This document shows positions 14,722 through 19,057 of a stretch of 19,057 nt of DNA, one piece after another. The translations under genes were made by a program, and so were the position numbers. Source of the DNA: Clostridiales bacterium (GTDB lineage: Bacteria; Bacillota; Clostridia; Oscillospirales; Oscillospiraceae); assembly GCA_012729875.1 (NCBI GenBank), contig JAAYCC010000021.1:1-19057 (forward strand), read 5' to 3'. The stretch's first letter is position 1. Each line of letters begins with the position of its first letter. The notes beneath the pieces were generated by a model, which saw nothing but the letters and a program-made list of their open reading frames with translations, did no database searches and had not been told where the DNA came from.

Positions 14722-15435
14722 ATGGGCGACAGAATACAAAAGATAATAGCCTCCTCCGGCTTCTGCTCGCGCCGCGCGGCAGAGAAACTGATAGCGGAGG
14801 GCAGAGTCAGGCTAGATGGCCGGACGGTCTTGCTAGGTGAGACGTCCGACGGTACAGACGGGATAACAATAGACGGACAGCCTCTTTCGGAGATCGGAAA
14901 GAGGACTTACATATTGCTCAACAAACCGCGCGGATATGTCTGTACTATGAGCGACGAAAAGGGCAGAAGGTCCGTCGCCGACCTCACGGCAGATGTGGGC
15001 GCACGGGTCGTGCCCGTCGGAAGACTTGATATGGATTCCGAGGGGCTTCTTATAATGACCGACGACGGCGAGCTTGCCGCCCGCCTGACGCACCCGTCCC
15101 ACATGGTCAAAAAGACCTATAGCGTACGGGTGCTCGGAAAAGTCCGGGAGAGCGCCGTAAACGACCTTCGCGGGCTCAGAGAGCTGGGCGGGGAGCCTAT
15201 AAGGCCCGCCGAGGTTAAGCTGCTTCGCTCGGAAGAGCCGACATCCCTGCTGCTCATCACAATAACCGAGGGGAAAAACCGCCAGGTGCGAAGGATGTGC
15301 GCAGCCGTTGGGCTTCAGGTTCTGCGGCTGAAAAGGATTTCCGAGGGTAATCTCACGCTGGGTGATCTGCCGCCGGGCAAGTGGCGTTATCTAAATCTTG
15401 AAGAGATAGAGAACTTGCAAAAACCGCTCGGCTGA
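14722..15435 (+). CDS. rluB: RluB/RsuA-type pseudouridine synthase
   Basis: This enzyme converts a specific uridine to pseudouridine, most likely in 23S rRNA (RluB class). The 237-residue protein starts with an S4 RNA-binding domain (about 1-60, with IQKIIASSGFCSRRAAE). The catalytic domain follows, containing LNKPRGYVCT and GRLDMDSEGLLIMTDDG with catalytic D103, then EGKNRQVRRM near the end. GGGAGGTGA lies about 4 bases before ATG 14722, a near-perfect SD. It follows dacF after 42 bases with no visible terminator, so the two are probably cotranscribed. The choice of RluB over RsuA rests on genomic context in Firmicutes. Confidence 0.92.
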   Translation: MGDRIQKIIASSGFCSRRAAEKLIAEGRVRLDGRTVLLGETSDGTDGITIDGQPLSEIGKRTYILLNKPRGYVCTMSDEKGRRSVADLTADVGARVVPVGRLDMDSEGLLIMTDDGELAARLTHPSHMVKKTYSVRVLGKVRESAVNDLRGLRELGGEPIRPAEVKLLRSEEPTSLLLITITEGKNRQVRRMCAAVGLQVLRLKRISEGNLTLGDLPPGKWRYLNLEEIENLQKPLG

Positions 15436-15444
15436 TTGCGTATT

Positions 15445-15470
15445 CTGCAAAATTTGTGTAAGCTTTGCAG
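15445..15470 (+). other. Weak inverted repeat after rluB
   Basis: CTGCAAA (15445-15451) and TTTGCAG (15464-15470) form a seven-pair inverted repeat with a 12-base loop, ten bases after the rluB stop. The following GATTATTTGAGTTT is T-rich but broken. It may be a weak terminator or an operator for the next gene. Confidence 0.35.
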
Positions 15471-15498
15471 GATTATTTGAGTTTACTTGCTAAGGCCC

Positions 15499-15528
15499 TT
15501 GCAAACTGCAACGTATATGTATTATTAT
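15499..15528 (+). promoter_or_regulatory. Likely sigma-A promoter for the RpiR-family regulator
   Basis: TTGCAA at 15499-15504 and TATTAT at 15523-15528 are spaced by 18 bases in an AT-rich stretch. The start of transcription would be near 15535, about 20 bases before the chosen SD. The -35 lies within TTGCAAACTGCAA, a direct near-repeat that could be an operator. Confidence 0.55.
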
Positions 15529-15565
15529 TAATTAGACAAAGGTGAATTGGAAAGAGGGGCTAGGT

Positions 15566-16429
15566 GTGGAAAAGGACGTTTTAGCTGTCATTTCAGACGG
15601 AAATGCACATTTTTCAAAAGGACAGCGCCAGATAGCGAATTACATCCTCGAAAATTACGATAAAGCGGCGTTTATGACCGCGGGAAAGCTGGGCAGCACC
15701 GTCGGCGTCAGCGAGTCGACGGTTGTACGTTTTGCGGCGGAGCTTGGATATGACGGATACCCGGGTATGCGAAAGGCGTTGCAGGAGATGATACGCAATC
15801 GCCTGACCTCCGTACAGCGCATAGAGGTGGCGAAGGAGCTTATTGACGACTCAAACGTACTGAAAGCTGTTCTCTCGGCCGATATAGAAAAACTGCAGAG
15901 AACTGTCGAGGAGATCGATCAAAAAAGTTTTGACTCCGCGGTAGACGCTATTTTGCGCGCTGACCACGTTTTCATTTTGGGTATTCGTTCTTCTGCTGCG
16001 CTTGCCGGATTCATGGGTTTTTATCTGAATTTGCTGCGCGACAATGTGCATCTTTTGCACGATACCGCAATCAGCGAGGTATATGAACAGATCCTAAGAA
16101 TAGGCCCCAACGATGTTCTTGTTGCGATGAGCTATCCGCGCTACTCGAGCCGTACAGTCAAGGTGATGCGCTTTGCGAAGGCGGCGGGTGCGACGACCAT
16201 AGGTCTGACGGACAGCGAGGCCTCCCCATTGGCGGAGATATCCGATATCACGCTCTTTGCACGCAGCGACATGGTCTCCTTTCTTGACTCGCTTGTTGCT
16301 CCTCTCAGTCTTATAAACGCGCTTATCGTCTCAATAGGCATCCACAAGAAGGATGACCTCTCGGATACTTTCAGGCGCCTGGAGGCCGTATGGTCGGAGA
16401 ATGAGGTCTATGAAAGAACTGAAAGCTGA
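15566..16429 (+). CDS. RpiR/MurR-family regulator with SIS domain
   Basis: RpiR-family regulators bind DNA through an N-terminal helix-turn-helix domain and sense phosphosugars through a C-terminal SIS domain. In this 287-residue protein, SKGQRQIANYILEN (17-30) and MTAGKLGSTVGVSESTVVRF (37-56) form the first domain. The SIS fold spans about 125-260, with HVFILGIRSSAALA, VAMSYPRYSSRTV and GLTDSEASPLAEISD. I chose GTG 15566 because GAGGGG lies 6 bases upstream; GTG 15542 has no SD and sits almost on the predicted transcription start. No sugar-metabolism gene is adjacent, so target and ligand are unknown. Its end overlaps the flavoprotein gene by 20 bases. Confidence 0.9.
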   Translation: MEKDVLAVISDGNAHFSKGQRQIANYILENYDKAAFMTAGKLGSTVGVSESTVVRFAAELGYDGYPGMRKALQEMIRNRLTSVQRIEVAKELIDDSNVLKAVLSADIEKLQRTVEEIDQKSFDSAVDAILRADHVFILGIRSSAALAGFMGFYLNLLRDNVHLLHDTAISEVYEQILRIGPNDVLVAMSYPRYSSRTVKVMRFAKAAGATTIGLTDSEASPLAEISDITLFARSDMVSFLDSLVAPLSLINALIVSIGIHKKDDLSDTFRRLEAVWSENEVYERTES

Positions 16430-17651
16430 TGTTGTCGTGGTCGGAGGCGGAGCCGCGGGACTTTTGGCGTCCGGGGTAGTTGCGAAAAGGGGACTGTCTG
16501 TCCTGCTTGCGGAGCCGAATAAAACTCTTGGCAGAAAGCTTCGCATAACCGGCAAAGGCCGCTGTAATATCACGAACAACTGTGATACAGAGACTCTAAT
16601 GGAGAATATTCCCGTAAACGCCCGCTTTCTGCATGGAGCTTTTTCAAAATTTGACTCCGCCGCAGCCATGTCTTTTTTTGAGGGACTGGGTGTCCATATG
16701 AAATGTGAACGCGGCAACAGGGTCTTTCCGGTAAGCGATAAAGCTAACGACGTAGCGGATGCTCTTATGCATTACGGGAGACAAAACGGGGTGCAGATAC
16801 TGCACGAGCGCGTGACAGCTGTTGAAACGGAGAACGGCGCCGTCTCGGCGGTATTAGCGGGCGATACCAGAGTGTTCTGCAGAGCAGTGATAATCTGCAC
16901 GGGAGGCGTGAGCTACCCGGGAACGGGGTCGACGGGCGACGGCTATGCTCTCGCTAAAGCCCTTGGACATACTATAACAGAGCCGCGCGCGTCTCTTGTG
17001 CCTCTGGAGTCGGATGATGACTATTGCGTACAGATGCAGGGCTTTTCCCTTAAAAATGTCAGACTGCGTGTATATGACGACAGAGAAAAGCTCGTTTTTG
17101 AAGAGCTGGGCGAAATGCTGTTTACGCATTTCGGTGTTTCCGGGCCTCTGGTGCTCTCGGCAAGCGCTCATATGAGAGATTTCAAAAACCGCCGATACCG
17201 ACTCTCCATCGACCTGAAACCCGGACTTGACGAGAAAAAGCTTGACGCACGCATCCTGCGTGATTTTGATAAGTTTGCAAACAAGGAATTTAAAAACTCG
17301 CTCGGCGAGCTTGCGGGACGCGCCATGATTCCCGTTTTGGTGCAGCTTTCGGGAATACCCGCGGATACGAAGGTAAACTCTATAACAAAGCAGCAGCGGG
17401 CAGTTCTTTTGAATCTCTTTAAGGGCTTTCCGGTATCAGTCAGGGGACCGCGGCCGGTTGCCGAGGCAATAGTTACTTCGGGAGGCGTGAATGTCCGGGA
17501 GATAGACCCGAGAACCATGCGGTCAAAGCTTGTGGAGGGACTGTATTTTGCCGGCGAGGTCATTGATGTGGATGCCTACACCGGAGGTTTTAATCTGCAG
17601 ATAGCGTGGTCAACCGCATACACTGCGGCGTGTTCAGTTTGCAGTTTATAA
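16410..17651 (+). CDS. BaiN/HI0933-type NAD(P)/FAD-dependent oxidoreductase
   Basis: This 413-residue flavoprotein belongs to the HI0933 family (TIGR00275), which includes BaiN of bile-acid-converting clostridia; physiological substrates of most members are unknown. The FAD-binding fold is seen as VVVVGGGAAGLL (8-19), GRKLRITGKGRCNITN (41-56), CTGGVSYPGTGSTGDGYALA (153-172), the late TSGGV and GLYFAGEVIDVDAYTGGFN near 387-405. ATG 16410 is chosen because it gives MKELKADVVVVGGG and has GGAG 10 bases upstream; frame-open codons back to 16353 lie inside the regulator gene. The 20-base overlap suggests coupled translation with the RpiR regulator. A role in bile-acid chemistry should not be assumed from family membership. 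Confidence 0.9.
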   Translation: MKELKADVVVVGGGAAGLLASGVVAKRGLSVLLAEPNKTLGRKLRITGKGRCNITNNCDTETLMENIPVNARFLHGAFSKFDSAAAMSFFEGLGVHMKCERGNRVFPVSDKANDVADALMHYGRQNGVQILHERVTAVETENGAVSAVLAGDTRVFCRAVIICTGGVSYPGTGSTGDGYALAKALGHTITEPRASLVPLESDDDYCVQMQGFSLKNVRLRVYDDREKLVFEELGEMLFTHFGVSGPLVLSASAHMRDFKNRRYRLSIDLKPGLDEKKLDARILRDFDKFANKEFKNSLGELAGRAMIPVLVQLSGIPADTKVNSITKQQRAVLLNLFKGFPVSVRGPRPVAEAIVTSGGVNVREIDPRTMRSKLVEGLYFAGEVIDVDAYTGGFNLQIAWSTAYTAACSVCSL

Positions 17652-17674
17652 CCCCTCAATGAAAGGATTGTAAA

Positions 17675-18355
17675 ATGGACAAATATTTCTCCGTCGCAAT
17701 TGACGGCCCTTCCGGAGCCGGGAAGAGCACCATTGCAAAAATGTGCGCCGAGAAGCTCGGCTTCCTATATGTGGACACCGGGGCAATTTACCGTACCGTC
17801 GGACTTGCAGCAAAACGCGCGGGTATAGCCTCAAAGGACGCTGAAGGTGTTTCGGCTCTGCTGCCCGGCTTGGATATAACCATGTGCCACGATGAAAGCG
17901 GACTTCAGCGCATGGTTCTCTGCGGCGACGACGTTACAGAGGAAATACGCATGCCGGAGGTCTCGATATATGCATCCGACGTCTCCGCTATGCCGCATGT
18001 GCGCGCATTTCTTCTGGAGATGCAGCGCGGACTTGCGCAGACCCACAATGTAATAATGGACGGACGCGATATCGGCACTGTTGTGCTGCCCGATGCGGAG
18101 CTGAAAATATTCCTGACGGCACAGCCGGAAGAGCGTGCAAAGCGCCGTTATGACGAGCTTCTGATAAAGGGCGTAAAGACCACCTATGAGGAGGTTCTAA
18201 AAGACATACAGTACCGCGATAAAAACGACAGCTCGCGCTCATCAGCTCCGCTGAAACCCGCCGAGAATGCCGTTATGATTGATACCACTGGCAATTCCCT
18301 TGAGGAGAGCTTCAGACTCATTTGCGGTATTATAGAGGAGAGAATGGCAAAATGA
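17675..18355 (+). CDS. cmk: Cytidylate kinase
   Basis: Cmk phosphorylates CMP and dCMP to the diphosphates. The 226-residue protein has the P-loop GPSGAGKST at 11-19 (K17), DTGAIYR at 34-40, SDVSAMPHVR near 101-110 and the DGRDIGTVVLPDAELKIFL block from 129. RYDELLIKG and YRDKNDSSRSSAPL near the C-terminus are also typical. AAAGGA lies about 10 bases before ATG 17675. It follows the flavoprotein after 23 bases and overlaps plsC as ATGA, so cmk-plsC-ispH are translated in close coupling. The order flavoprotein-cmk-plsC-ispH is, to my knowledge, recurrent in Clostridia. Confidence 0.97.
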   Translation: MDKYFSVAIDGPSGAGKSTIAKMCAEKLGFLYVDTGAIYRTVGLAAKRAGIASKDAEGVSALLPGLDITMCHDESGLQRMVLCGDDVTEEIRMPEVSIYASDVSAMPHVRAFLLEMQRGLAQTHNVIMDGRDIGTVVLPDAELKIFLTAQPEERAKRRYDELLIKGVKTTYEEVLKDIQYRDKNDSSRSSAPLKPAENAVMIDTTGNSLEESFRLICGIIEERMAK

Positions 18356-18933
18356 GATTTCTGTATGTACTCTACAGTTGCCTTTGCTATCCCTTCATCT
18401 GGCTTTTCTGCCCCTGCCGTGTCACGGGCAGGGAGAACATACCGAAAGGCCCCGCAATTGTCTGCGCAAATCACAGCTCAAATTTCGACCCGGTGATGAT
18501 GGCGCTCTATTTTGGAATGAAGCACCAATTGTATTTTATGGCAAAAGCCGAACTGCTTGAAATACCCGTTCTCGGTCCCATGCTGAGGGGAGCGGGGGTG
18601 TTTCCGATAAAGAGGGGCAACAATACGGACATAAAGGCTATAAGAACCGCAATGGGAATTCTTAAAGACGGAGGCAAGGTAATGATCTTTCCCGAGGGAA
18701 CGCGTGTCCTTGAGGGCGAATCCGTCGCAGCAAAATCGGGAGCCGTACGTATCGCCGCAAAGCTTAATGTGCCTATCTTGCCCGTGTTTTTGACTTCCGG
18801 CAGAAAAGCTTTTAGAATCAACCGTATGGTCATCGGTGAGCCCTACCACATAACGGCGCCCGCGGACAAAAACTATGAAGCTGTTTCGGATGAACTTTTA
18901 AATAAAATAAGACAACTGGAGCCAGAAAATTGA
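18352..18933 (+). CDS. plsC: 1-acylglycerol-3-phosphate acyltransferase
   Basis: PlsC adds the second acyl chain to lysophosphatidic acid to make phosphatidic acid at the inner face of the membrane. The 193-residue protein has a short hydrophobic N-terminus (about 3-20) and the family's H(x4)D motif as NHSSNFD (H41, D46). Then come AKAELLEIPVLG, VFPIKRGN (84-90) and FPEGTR at 113-118. ATG 18352 shares bases with the cmk stop, with GAGGAG 11 bases upstream; an in-frame ATG at 18322 lies inside cmk. The size fits the short Firmicutes form. The stop overlaps the ispH start as TTGA. Confidence 0.94.
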   Translation: MRFLYVLYSCLCYPFIWLFCPCRVTGRENIPKGPAIVCANHSSNFDPVMMALYFGMKHQLYFMAKAELLEIPVLGPMLRGAGVFPIKRGNNTDIKAIRTAMGILKDGGKVMIFPEGTRVLEGESVAAKSGAVRIAAKLNVPILPVFLTSGRKAFRINRMVIGEPYHITAPADKNYEAVSDELLNKIRQLEPEN

Positions 18934-19057
18934 AAGACATAATCGTAGCCGGCAGTGCGGGCTTCTGCTTCGGAGTTAGGCGCTCTGTGGAGCTTGCCGA
19001 AGAGGCTATAGCGCACGGGGACAGGCCCTGCTACAGTCTCGGCGAGCTTATACATAA
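18930..19057 (+). CDS. ispH: 4-hydroxy-3-methylbut-2-enyl diphosphate reductase, 5' part only
   Basis: IspH is the 4Fe-4S enzyme that ends the MEP pathway, making IPP and DMAPP. Only the first 42 residues are visible before the window ends. GFCFGVRRSVELAEEA holds the first cluster cysteine (C13), and YSLGELIH carries the conserved histidine near 41. The start is TTG 18930, overlapping the plsC stop as TTGA, with GGAG 8 bases upstream. In many Clostridia ispH is fused to or followed by a ribosomal protein S1 (rpsA) domain; whether that holds here lies beyond the edge. Confidence 0.92.
   Translation, partial: MKDIIVAGSAGFCFGVRRSVELAEEAIAHGDRPCYSLGELIH

Noticed and set aside
15542..15565. Upstream GTG start for the RpiR regulator
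   Set aside because: It has no SD and falls next to the predicted transcription start; GTG 15566 has GAGGGG at good spacing.
1..19057. Mobile elements, CRISPR arrays, tRNA or rRNA genes, defence or biosynthetic systems
   Set aside because: Reading both strands, I saw no transposase, integrase, long terminal repeats, spaced direct repeats or RNA gene signatures; all protein genes are core or sporulation type.

Overview
This 19 kb window is ordinary chromosomal DNA from a Gram-positive, endospore-forming member of the class Clostridia. An Oscillospiraceae-type gut relative is the best guess from gene order and mid-range GC, but rank below class is inference. The evidence is a run of Firmicutes housekeeping neighbourhoods, Shine-Dalgarno (SD) sites of the AGGAGG type, the spore-protein gene ytfJ/gerW and a DacF-type D-alanyl-D-alanine carboxypeptidase. 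All 20 protein genes lie on the + strand, and the first (rbgA) and last (ispH) are cut by the window edges. I see no mobile element, CRISPR array, rRNA or tRNA.

Layout. 1-3755: rbgA (3' part), rnhB, yraN, thrC and a metallophosphoesterase; the first three overlap or nearly touch. 3756-10272: a protein quality-control block, tig-clpP-clpX-lon-engB, with a good sigma-A promoter before tig, a strong hairpin terminator between clpX and lon, and another stable hairpin after engB. 10275-13467: a new sigma-A promoter, then a site-2-type membrane metalloprotease, scpA, scpB (kleisin and partner of the SMC complex), a DUF2953 membrane protein and ytfJ. 13468-15435: a 78-base spacer with two hairpins, then dacF and an RluB-type pseudouridine synthase. 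15436-19057: an RpiR/SIS regulator behind its own likely promoter, a BaiN/HI0933-type flavoprotein, cmk, plsC and the start of ispH.

How the genes relate. Trigger factor receives nascent chains, ClpXP and Lon degrade failed or regulatory proteins, and EngB and RbgA assemble the large ribosomal subunit, so the first half is mostly protein synthesis and quality control. ScpA/ScpB act in chromosome segregation. YtfJ and DacF point to the spore programme. The last block mixes nucleotide (cmk), phospholipid (plsC) and isoprenoid (ispH) synthesis behind a sugar-phosphate-sensing type of regulator.

I did not find a wholly new system. The most interesting signals are regulatory. The SD and TTG start of dacF lie in the 3' arm of a 19-pair hairpin. 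The membrane protease has no usable AUG, GUG or UUG start, but an AUA codon sits at ideal distance from an SD. An intrinsic terminator ends only 20 bases before the lon start codon.
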